From positions 1 to 5,808 of the forward strand of contig UQJF01000155.1 in the NCBI GenBank assembly GCA_900541315.1: a stretch of 5,808 nucleotides of DNA. Reading direction: 5' to 3'. This document shows positions 1-5,755 of this stretch, in pieces (position 1 is the first letter of the stretch; each line of letters starts with the position of its first letter). Under the pieces are notes generated by a model, which made no database searches, was not told the origin of the DNA, and saw nothing but the letters and a program-made list of their open reading frames with translations. A program made the position numbers and the translations under genes. The stretch is from an uncultured Clostridium sp. GTDB lineage: Bacteria > Bacillota > Clostridia > Lachnospirales > Lachnospiraceae.

Positions 1-93
1 AGTTCTGACAATAGGCGGCGCAAGCCCACGAGCAAAGGATTTTCATTCAAATGCGCATCTGTCATGTGTGCCGGTGGCTTTCGGATCCAAGTC
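1..93. other. Unassigned left flank
   Basis: I recognise no gene here. The stretch is about 48% GC by hand count, against about 31% for the tnpB remnant that follows, so a composition boundary lies near position 95-100. Both + frame 1 and + frame 2 are open from the window edge into the tnpB remnant, and one minus-strand frame is also open. None of the translations resembles a family I know. It may be the end of a neighbouring gene or old flanking DNA of the insertion element. Confidence 0.4.
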
Positions 94-382
94 AATAATA
101 TCCCAAAATCGGCAATTAAAGACGCTTGTGATGCTTATAAGAGATTTTTCAAAGGATATTCAAAGTTTCCTAAATTCAAAAGTCGCAAACATTCCATCAC
201 ATGAAAGTATTGGAATTGATTTAGGAATTAAAGATTTGGCGATATGTTCTGATGGTAACAAATATCAGAACATTAATAAAAGTCAAGTTGTTAAAAAATT
301 AGAAAAGAAAAAACGCAGGTTGCAGCGTTCTATATCAAGCAGATATGAGAAAAACAAGGAAGGAGGAGCAAATAATGCTTAA
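94..382 (+). pseudogene. tnpB: Degenerate tnpB (IS200/IS605-family OrfB) remnant, internally deleted and truncated
   Basis: TnpB is the RNA-guided RuvC-type nuclease carried by IS200/IS605 elements. Two blocks are visible. In frame 1, positions 100-195 read IPKSAIKDACDAYKRFF followed by KFPKFKSRKHS, the N-terminal-half helix and FPKFKS motif of OrfB; this frame stops at TGA 202-204. In frame 2, from about 203, ESIGIDLGIKDLAICSDG is the RuvC-I motif, with the catalytic Asp codon at 218-220. A basic run, KKLEKKKRRLQRSIS, and SRYEKNKEGG follow, then a stop at 380-382. The part normally between the blocks is missing at about 195-205, and the reading frame changes there. Everything after the KNKEGG motif is also lost, including the second and third catalytic acidic residues and the zinc finger. 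About 90 recognisable residues remain of a protein usually near 370-400. No TnpA and no element ends were identified. It cannot encode a working nuclease. An ATG at 68 opens frame 2 but does not restore the N-terminal block, so a real translated product is unlikely. Confidence 0.85.
357..368 (+). promoter_or_regulatory. Strong ribosome binding site of the ABC ATPase gene, inside the tnpB remnant
   Basis: The purine-rich run AAGGAAGGAGGAG contains AGGAGG at 361-366, eight bases before ATG 375. It decides the start of the ATPase at 375 rather than the upstream in-frame ATG at 345, which lies inside the tnpB remnant and lacks a comparable site. The same bases encode K-E-G-G of the tnpB tail in the other frame. 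Confidence 0.85.
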
Positions 383-1337
383 GATAGAAAATCTCCATAA
401 AATATATGGTAAATATCATGCTTTAAGCGGCCTGAACATGACAGTAAGGGAAGGTGCCCTTTATGGATTTGTTGGGCCAAACGGAGCAGGAAAGACAACA
501 GCAATCAAAATCATAACAGGTCTTTTGAAGGCAGAAGAAGGAAGTGTGGTCATTAACGGGGAAGATGCTTTGGAAGCCCCGGATAAGCTGCACTCCTGTA
601 TCGGTTATGTACCGGATTTTTTCGGTGTATATGATAATCTGACAGTAGGCGAGTATATGAGTTTTTTTGCTGCCTGCTACCATATAGATGGTCTGGTGGC
701 GAGAAAACGCTATACTGCCCTTTTGGAGCAGGTGGGACTGAATGAAAAACTTGACTTTTATGTAGACGGTCTTTCAAGAGGCATGAAGCAGCGCCTTTGT
801 CTGGCAAGGGCATTGATCCACGATCCACAGATACTGATCTTAGATGAGCCAACTTCCGGTCTTGATCCAAGGACACGGGTAGAATTTAAAGAGATACTGG
901 AAGATCTGAAATTTGCAGGAAAGACGATCCTTATCAGTTCCCATGTGCTTTCAGAGTTATCAGAAATGTGTACGGATATCGGCATCATTGATCAGGGAAG
1001 GATGATCTTAGAGGGAAATATCCAGGACATTTTATCAAGAGTCAATGCATCTAATCCACTGGTGATCTCTGTTTACAGCAATATGGAAAAGGCATTGTCT
1101 ATTTTAAGGAGCCATCCCTGTGTGCGTACCATTTCCATGCGTGAAAAGGACATCTGCGTCCGTTTTGCCGGGGATGCCCGGGATGAGGCTGTGCTATTAC
1201 AGCAGCTCATTGATTCAGATGTGCTGGTCAATGGTTTTACCAGAGAAAAGGGCAGTCTGGAAACTGTATTTATGCAGCTGACAGACCATGAAGAAGAAAG
1301 GGTGGTGACTTCTTATGAAGCAGAATCCGGTTTATAA
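375..1337 (+). CDS. ABC transporter ATP-binding protein (ABC-2 exporter type)
   Basis: This 320-residue cytoplasmic ATPase should power the permease encoded next. The nucleotide-binding domain fills about residues 1-220. It shows an A-loop aromatic near Y11, Walker A GPNGAGKT at 34-41, signature LSRGMKQ at 133-139, Walker B ILILDE at 153-158, D-loop SGLD at 161-164 and switch histidine H190. The usual Q-loop glutamine after IGYVP is an aspartate (D81, in IGYVPDFFGVYDNLTV); as I recall, this variant recurs in clostridial relatives. Residues about 225-320 form the C-terminal extension common in DrrA/CcmA-like exporter ATPases and have no motif I can name. The start at 375 is fixed by AGGAGG at 361-366 and by the family-typical N-terminus MLKIENLHKIYG. 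The 3' end overlaps the permease gene by 23 nt, which supports coupled translation. The substrate is unknown; antimicrobial peptide, lipid or other amphiphile export are guesses from family habits. Confidence 0.95.
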   Translation: MLKIENLHKIYGKYHALSGLNMTVREGALYGFVGPNGAGKTTAIKIITGLLKAEEGSVVINGEDALEAPDKLHSCIGYVPDFFGVYDNLTVGEYMSFFAACYHIDGLVARKRYTALLEQVGLNEKLDFYVDGLSRGMKQRLCLARALIHDPQILILDEPTSGLDPRTRVEFKEILEDLKFAGKTILISSHVLSELSEMCTDIGIIDQGRMILEGNIQDILSRVNASNPLVISVYSNMEKALSILRSHPCVRTISMREKDICVRFAGDARDEAVLLQQLIDSDVLVNGFTREKGSLETVFMQLTDHEEERVVTSYEAESGL

Positions 1338-2250
1338 CAGGGAAATGCGGGTAAGCTCCCGAAGCCTGAAACTGCCCCTTATTATCTTTCTTTTTAATGG
1401 GATCTTGTTTTTGGTAACGCTTTTAAATATGTATTCTGTGATCATGCAGGTAAAAGCAACTGCGAACATCCAGTACAGCAGTTTTATGGATCTGTATGAA
1501 TTTGTTACATCCATGGAATTTTTATTATTAATGTTTATTGTTCCGGCAGTAACTGCTTCCTCTATCAGCGGGGAGCGGGAACGTCAGACCTTAGATCTGA
1601 TGCTGACCACCCGGATGAGTGCCGGACAGATCGTAGGCGGGAAGCTGTTGAGTGCTTTAAGCACACTGCTTTTGCTCATCCTTTCCAGTTTCCCGGCTGT
1701 TGCAATGGTATTCGTATACGGGGGTATCACATGGGCAGATGCTTTCTCACTGATCCTCTGCTATGTGACAGTGGCATTTTTTGCAGGAAGCATCGGCATC
1801 TGTTTTTCAGCAGCCCTTAAGCGCTCTACCATCTCAACTGTGGTCACATATGGAACACTGGTTGCAGTAGTAGCAGGAACTTATTTTATCAACCGTTTTG
1901 CTCTTTCCATATCAGGAATGAGCCTGGATAAGACGACGGCCTATTCCATAGCAGATAGTGGGTTCAGAGCTTCTTCCGGCGTTTCCTTTTACCTGTTTTT
2001 GTTTAACCCGGCGGTTACATTTATGGCGATCATTGGGGAACAGGCGGGCAGAGGAACACCCCTTGCAGATATAGTAAGTTATTTTGGAATGTCGGGAAGC
2101 GGCATTATCATTAAACACTGGATCGGACTTAGCATTGTGCTTCAGCTGACAGCAGGGGCAGCTTTGATCGCAGGAGCTATTCATTTTGTAGAACCGGTAA
2201 AACATAAAAAATCACGCTTAAAAAGGGTGAATAAAAAAGGAGAAAAATAA
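1315..2250 (+). CDS. ABC-2 type transporter permease
   Basis: This 311-residue integral membrane protein is the likely partner of the upstream ATPase. Hydrophobic segments lie at about 20-45, 66-85, 108-134, 141-168, 173-193 and 266-292, giving the six-helix layout of ABC-2 permeases. The N-terminus, MKQNPVYNREMRVSSRS, is the amphipathic cytoplasmic lead-in seen in NosY-like permeases. After TM2 comes SISGERERQTLDLMLTT (about 82-99), then GGK at 108-110; this is the conserved cytoplasmic stretch that contacts the ATPase. A long loop at about 195-265 separates TM5 and TM6. The C-terminus is strongly basic (KHKKSRLKRVNKKGEK), fitting a cytoplasmic end. The start codon sits 23 nt inside the ATPase gene with a weaker GGGTGG-like site upstream, so coupling is likely. 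A dimer of this one permease with two ATPases would make a complete exporter. The family call is firm; the substrate is not known. Confidence 0.93.
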   Translation: MKQNPVYNREMRVSSRSLKLPLIIFLFNGILFLVTLLNMYSVIMQVKATANIQYSSFMDLYEFVTSMEFLLLMFIVPAVTASSISGERERQTLDLMLTTRMSAGQIVGGKLLSALSTLLLLILSSFPAVAMVFVYGGITWADAFSLILCYVTVAFFAGSIGICFSAALKRSTISTVVTYGTLVAVVAGTYFINRFALSISGMSLDKTTAYSIADSGFRASSGVSFYLFLFNPAVTFMAIIGEQAGRGTPLADIVSYFGMSGSGIIIKHWIGLSIVLQLTAGAALIAGAIHFVEPVKHKKSRLKRVNKKGEK

Positions 2251-3579
2251 ATGGGAATCATTAAAGCAGCATCACATGCAGTTGGTACAGGTCTGTCAGA
2301 CCAGTGGCTGGAGGCCCTGGAACCGGACAATATGGGAGCACAGACTGTTTTTGCAAAAGGCGTCCAGCTTAGAAAAGGAACAGGTGAAAATGGTAAAGGC
2401 TCTGATAACATGGTAACAGAAGGTTCCATTATCCATGTATATCCGGAGCAGTGCATGATCTTAGTAGATGGGGGAAAAGTGGTGGATTACACAGCAGAAC
2501 CCGGCTACTATAAGGTAAGCCTGGATACACAGCCTTCTCTTATGAATGGGTCTTTAGGGAAAGCAGTAAAGGAATCGTTAGGAAGGATCCGCTTTGGAGG
2601 TGTGGCTCCTACAGCCCAGAAAGTATATTATATTAATCTTCAGGAGATCCGGGGGCTGAAATTCGGTACTAAAAATGCCATTAACTATTTTGATAATTTC
2701 TATAACGCAGAATTGTTTTTACGGACGCATGGAACCTATTCTATTAAGGTCACTGATCCACTGAAATTTTATGCAGAAGTGATTCCAAAGAATGCAGACC
2801 GGGTGGAAATGGAAGATATCAATGAGCAGTACTTAAATGAGTTTTTAGAGGCACTGCAGACTTCCATTAACCAGATGTCAGCTGATGGCATCCGCATTTC
2901 CTATGTTCCTTCCAAGGGCATGGAGCTTGGAAAATATATGTCCAATGTATTGGATGACCAGTGGAAAGAACTGCGTGGTATGGAGATCCAGTCTGTAGGA
3001 ATTGCAAGCATTTCCTATGACGAAACATCACAGGAACTGATCAATATGCGCAACAAGGGTGCTATGATGGGAGATCCGTCTATAAGAGAAGGTTATGTAC
3101 AGAGCACCATTGCAGAAGGATTAAAAGGTGCAGGTACCAATACAAACGGAGCTATGTCCGGATTTATGGGAATGGGTCTTGGAATGCAAAATGGAGGTGC
3201 TTTTATGGGTGCAGCGTCTGCAGCTAATATGCAGCAGATGCAGATGAACAGGCAGATGCAGCAGGGACAGCAGATGGGATACGGCGCAGGAAATGGCAGT
3301 GTTCCAGGTGGACAGATGGGATATGGCGCAGGAAATGGTGGTGTTCCAGGTGGACAGATGGGTTATAGCACAGGAAATAATGGTGCCCAGGCAGTTCAGC
3401 CGGCCCAGTCTGTAAAGCAGCCCTGGATATGCCCTGCATGCCATGTGGAAAACACAGGAAAATTCTGCAGCGAGTGTGGAAAACCAAAGCCGTCAGCAGA
3501 GTGGACCTGTCCGGTATGTGGTACTGTTAATAAAGGCAAGTTCTGCAGTGAATGCGGAAATCCAAGAGGAGAAGCTTAA
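2251..3579 (+). CDS. SPFH-domain (YdjI-like, 'virion core protein' COG4260-type) protein with two C-terminal zinc ribbons
   Basis: This 442-residue protein opens with MGIIKAASHAVGTGLSDQWLE and a segment typical of the YdjI-like SPFH family (IHVYPEQCMILVDGGKVVDYTAEPGYY at about 62-88). The SPFH/Band-7 region spans about 55-290. No transmembrane helix or signal peptide is visible, so membrane contact probably depends on partners. A flexible Gly/Met/Gln-rich region at about 290-390 contains a 14-residue tandem repeat (from residue 341). Two zinc ribbons end the protein: C394/C397/C406/C409 and C420/C423/C432/C435, each CxxC-x8-CxxC with FCSECG. In Bacillus subtilis the relative YdjI is a scaffold linked to PspA in membrane stress. 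The gene starts immediately after the permease stop, with AAGGAG at 2237-2242 eight bases ahead of ATG. It probably oligomerises at the membrane and uses the zinc ribbons to bind a partner; the partner role is inference. Confidence 0.9.
   Translation: MGIIKAASHAVGTGLSDQWLEALEPDNMGAQTVFAKGVQLRKGTGENGKGSDNMVTEGSIIHVYPEQCMILVDGGKVVDYTAEPGYYKVSLDTQPSLMNGSLGKAVKESLGRIRFGGVAPTAQKVYYINLQEIRGLKFGTKNAINYFDNFYNAELFLRTHGTYSIKVTDPLKFYAEVIPKNADRVEMEDINEQYLNEFLEALQTSINQMSADGIRISYVPSKGMELGKYMSNVLDDQWKELRGMEIQSVGIASISYDETSQELINMRNKGAMMGDPSIREGYVQSTIAEGLKGAGTNTNGAMSGFMGMGLGMQNGGAFMGAASAANMQQMQMNRQMQQGQQMGYGAGNGSVPGGQMGYGAGNGGVPGGQMGYSTGNNGAQAVQPAQSVKQPWICPACHVENTGKFCSECGKPKPSAEWTCPVCGTVNKGKFCSECGNPRGEA
3271..3396 (+). 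repeat. 42-bp in-frame tandem repeat (two near-identical copies plus one degenerate copy)
   Basis: The units are 3271-3312, 3313-3354 and a diverged third at 3355-3396. They encode QMGYGAGNGSVPGG, QMGYGAGNGGVPGG and QMGYSTGNNGAQAV. Copies one and two differ at only a few bases. The repeat lies in the low-complexity linker between the SPFH domain and the zinc ribbons, so copy number could vary without breaking the frame. Confidence 0.9.
3565..3571 (+). promoter_or_regulatory. Ribosome binding site deciding the start of the zinc-ribbon gene
   Basis: AGAGGAG lies ten bases before ATG 3582 and overlaps the last codons of the SPFH gene. It favours ATG 3582 over the earlier in-frame ATG at 3552, which would add ten residues read from within the SPFH zinc ribbon and has no proper site. 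Confidence 0.75.
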
Positions 3580-3581
3580 GC

Positions 3582-4727
3582 ATGGGAGTTATAACATATA
3601 AATGCCCTAATTGCGGCGGCGGACTGACATTTAATGCAGACATTCAGAAATACAGGTGCGAATACTGTCTTTCTGAGTTTTCACAGGAAGAGCTGGATGA
3701 GATAGAAAAGAAAGAGCTGGAAAAAGCAGAGAAACGGGCAGAGATCCAGGAAAATAATGTACTAACAGAGGATGTACCGGTTGAAACATCGGGGACACAG
3801 GCTGTGCAGACAGAAGACGCATCTGAAAATACAGGCAGAAAAAAGACAGTTACCTCTATCATGTACATTTGTCCAAGCTGTGGTGCACAGATTGTCACAG
3901 ATGAGACTACGGCTGCTTCTTTCTGTTATTACTGTCACAATCCTGTTGTGCTGGAAGAAAAACTGCAGGGGGAATTTAAACCGGACTATATACTCCCGTT
4001 TCAGATCGATAAGAAAAAAGCCCAGGAGATATTTACCCAGTGGGTAGGACGGAAAAAATTCGTACCGGATTATTTCTTTTCTCCCCGCCAGATCGAGAGC
4101 ATGACCGGTGTATATTTCCCTTATTGGCTTTACAGCTGCAAGGTAAAGGGAGATCTTCAGGCAGAAGGAAAGACTGTCCGTACCTGGGAGACGGCGGGTA
4201 TGCGCTATACAGAAACGAAAGTCTATGATATCCAAAGACAGGGAGATATGAATGTAGACTCTGTAGCCAGAAATGCATTAAAGAAGGCCAACAGAAAGCT
4301 GATCGATGGTGTTCTGCCTTACCGTCTGAATGAGAAAAAAGAATTTTCCATGGGTTATCTTTCCGGCTTTGTGGCAGAGAACCGGGATATGGAAAAAGAT
4401 GGTTTTGTAAATGAGGTTAAAGAAGAGGTACGGCAGTTTGCATTATCCAGCCTAAGCAGCCAGACCGGGAATTATTCCAGCGTCCAGGTGCGAAAGAATC
4501 AGGCGGATATTACCGAAGAGACCTGGGCTGCTGCCCTTCTTCCTGTATGGACAGTAACCTATAATGATAAGGCCAGAGGGAAGATCTATTATTTTGCTTT
4601 AAATGGACAGACGGGAAAGATATGGGGAGAGCTTCCGGTGGATAATAAAAAACTGGCAGTTTTATTCTTAAGTATTTTTGTACCGGTGTGTGTGATACTG
4701 CTGTTTTTAGGGTATTGGATCGGCTGA
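3582..4727 (+). CDS. Membrane-anchored protein with two TFIIB-like zinc ribbons (YdjG-like)
   Basis: This 381-residue protein begins MGVITYKCPNCGGGLTF. The first zinc ribbon uses C8/C11 and C26/C29, with 14 residues between the pairs. A charged, probably helical linker rich in Glu and Lys (about 36-59), then an acidic Thr/Glu stretch, leads to a second ribbon with C97/C100 and C115/C118, again 14 residues apart. Residues about 125-350 form a soluble domain with no motif I can name. One hydrophobic helix at about 358-380 ends the chain at the C-terminus, so most of the protein should be cytoplasmic and tail-anchored. The layout matches Bacillus subtilis YdjG, reported to help anchor the SPFH protein YdjI at the membrane. 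Start 3582 lies two bases after the SPFH stop and has AGAGGAG upstream. Despite the TFIIB-like label, nothing suggests a transcription role; the ribbons more likely bind protein. Family match is good, function is inference. Confidence 0.88.
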   Translation: MGVITYKCPNCGGGLTFNADIQKYRCEYCLSEFSQEELDEIEKKELEKAEKRAEIQENNVLTEDVPVETSGTQAVQTEDASENTGRKKTVTSIMYICPSCGAQIVTDETTAASFCYYCHNPVVLEEKLQGEFKPDYILPFQIDKKKAQEIFTQWVGRKKFVPDYFFSPRQIESMTGVYFPYWLYSCKVKGDLQAEGKTVRTWETAGMRYTETKVYDIQRQGDMNVDSVARNALKKANRKLIDGVLPYRLNEKKEFSMGYLSGFVAENRDMEKDGFVNEVKEEVRQFALSSLSSQTGNYSSVQVRKNQADITEETWAAALLPVWTVTYNDKARGKIYYFALNGQTGKIWGELPVDNKKLAVLFLSIFVPVCVILLFLGYWIG

Positions 4728-4728
4728 T

Positions 4729-4736
4729 GAGGTGAT
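4729..4736 (+). promoter_or_regulatory. Ribosome binding site of the TPM-domain gene
   Basis: GAGGTGAT matches the extended anti-Shine-Dalgarno complement (GGAGGTGAT) and ends three bases before ATG 4740. The AGGTG core gives a usual effective spacing. It lies in the 12-nt gap between the zinc-ribbon stop and this start. Confidence 0.7.
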
Positions 4737-4739
4737 GAG

Positions 4740-5639
4740 ATGAAAAAGATAAAAGGGATAATGATCTGTCTGCTGATCTGTACATTTTTAGTTATGGGCA
4801 GTATGGCAGTATGGGCGGACCAGACGGGAGCAGTAAGCGGCCAGCCCCGCGTATTTGACCAGGCGGGATTGTTTAGTGAAACAGAAATAATACAGCTGGA
4901 AGAAAAAATTGTCCAGTGCAGAAAAAGCACAAAGATGGATGTGGTCATAGTCAGTGCTTATGCAGACGGGGAACGTTCAGCAGAAGAATATGCAGATGAT
5001 TATTATGACTACGGTGGATTTGGTGCTGGAAAGAAAGCCAGCGGTGTACTGCTTTTATACTATATGGACGGACCTGGACAGCCGGGGGGAGAATGCTATA
5101 TTTCGACTGCAGGTACAATGATCAATATGCTTACAGATGAACGTATTGAAAGCATTTTAGATGATGTATATGGAGATCTGGGAAACCGGGACTTTGCAGG
5201 AGCTACGGAGCATTTTCTGGAAGATGTAAAGGCCTATGTAAAAGAGGGCGTGGAATCCGGTCAGTATACTTATGACCGGGATACAGGCGAGATCGTCCGT
5301 TACCACAGCATCCGCTTGTATGAGGTGGCAATAGCAATGGTGATCGCCGGAATTTTAGCTGGATCCGTATGTCTGGATATAAAAAAGCGTTATGCTATGA
5401 AACAGAGCAGCAGAGAGGTATCAAACAGTCTTCAGGCTTACCGGGCGGACTGTGCGTTCCATTTTTCTGTTGCCGGGGACAAAATGGTCAATAAGTATGT
5501 GCGTTCTGTACCTATCCCAAGAAATACTTCCAGTGGAAGCGGAGGCAGAGGACATTCTGGAAGCAGTTCGGCAGGACGCAGCACAATACATACTTCCAGC
5601 AGCGGGAGCAGTCATGGAGGCGGCGGAAGACGTTTTTGA
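4740..5639 (+). CDS. TPM-domain membrane protein with signal peptide and Gly/Ser-rich tail (YdjH/YgcG-like)
   Basis: This 299-residue protein starts with a signal peptide: MKKIKG, a hydrophobic core, and AVWA before D27, a plausible signal peptidase I site. The TPM (TLP18.3/Psb32/MOLO-1-type) domain covers about 37-172, from RVFDQAGLFSETE through MDVVIVSA, the acidic stretch AEEYADDYYDYGGFG, GVLLLYYMD and the CYISTAGTM strand. A transmembrane helix follows at about 195-212, then KKRY, so the TPM domain should face outside and the last ~85 residues inside. The tail is Ser/Gly/His-rich and ends SSSGSSHGGGGRRF, as in many YgcG-type proteins. Bacillus subtilis YdjH has the same plan and sits next to ydjG, as here. 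The TPM domain's biochemical role is unsettled across the family. It probably acts with the zinc-ribbon protein as a membrane platform for the SPFH protein; that is inference from synteny. It is the last gene of the operon. Confidence 0.9.
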   Translation: MKKIKGIMICLLICTFLVMGSMAVWADQTGAVSGQPRVFDQAGLFSETEIIQLEEKIVQCRKSTKMDVVIVSAYADGERSAEEYADDYYDYGGFGAGKKASGVLLLYYMDGPGQPGGECYISTAGTMINMLTDERIESILDDVYGDLGNRDFAGATEHFLEDVKAYVKEGVESGQYTYDRDTGEIVRYHSIRLYEVAIAMVIAGILAGSVCLDIKKRYAMKQSSREVSNSLQAYRADCAFHFSVAGDKMVNKYVRSVPIPRNTSSGSGGRGHSGSSSAGRSTIHTSSSGSSHGGGGRRF

Positions 5640-5684
5640 GAAGCTGGCACAATTTAAAAGCAGCAGCGTATGATGATAATAGAT

Positions 5685-5698
5685 GCATCCGCTGATGC
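5685..5698 (+). terminator. Small hairpin with short T-run, possible weak terminator
   Basis: GCATC at 5685-5689 pairs with GATGC at 5694-5698 around a CGCT loop, followed by TTTATATA. The stem is only five pairs and the T-run is short, so it is a weak candidate. Its place, 45 bases after the last stop codon, suits an operon end. Confidence 0.25.
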
Positions 5699-5712
5699 TT
5701 TATATAGATCTG

Positions 5713-5755
5713 CAGGTTCCGGAGCCTGGAGAGGCAGGGCTTTCTGGCTCTGCCT
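5713..5755. terminator. Two adjacent inverted repeats downstream of the operon, possible terminator without U-tract
   Basis: CAGGTTCC/GGAGCCTG at 5713-5728 is a palindrome with one G-T pair. Next to it, AGGCAGGGC at 5732-5740 pairs with GCTCTGCCT at 5747-5755 (nine pairs, one of them G-T) around a TTTCTG loop. Neither strand has a T-run directly after the stem, so a classic intrinsic terminator is not shown. It could be a 3' stabilising structure or a binding site instead. Confidence 0.3.

Noticed and set aside
345..374. Longer N-terminus for the ABC ATPase from ATG 345
   Set aside because: The ten extra residues come from the tnpB remnant read in another frame, and the strong AGGAGG at 361-366 serves ATG 375, where family similarity begins.
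68..382. An intact 104-residue gene on + frame 2
   Set aside because: Only the part from about position 203 resembles TnpB; the part before it is out-of-frame reading of the N-terminal TnpB block, so it is a pseudogene artefact.
3271..3396. CRISPR-like or intergenic repeat array
   Set aside because: The units are directly adjacent with no spacers, are in frame and sit inside a coding region, so this is a protein tandem repeat.
3552..3581. Longer N-terminus for the zinc-ribbon protein from ATG 3552
   Set aside because: It lies within the zinc ribbon of the SPFH gene in another frame and lacks a good ribosome site; ATG 3582 has AGAGGAG and gives the typical short lead to the first CxxC.
3582..3940. 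Transcription factor or DNA-binding role from the TFIIB-like zinc ribbons
   Set aside because: The C-terminal membrane helix and the SPFH/TPM neighbours point to a membrane anchor; ribbons of this kind often bind proteins.
3762..4235. Minus-strand open frame of 157 residues inside the zinc-ribbon gene
   Set aside because: It is the antisense of a well-supported gene, with no recognisable domain and unlikely composition.
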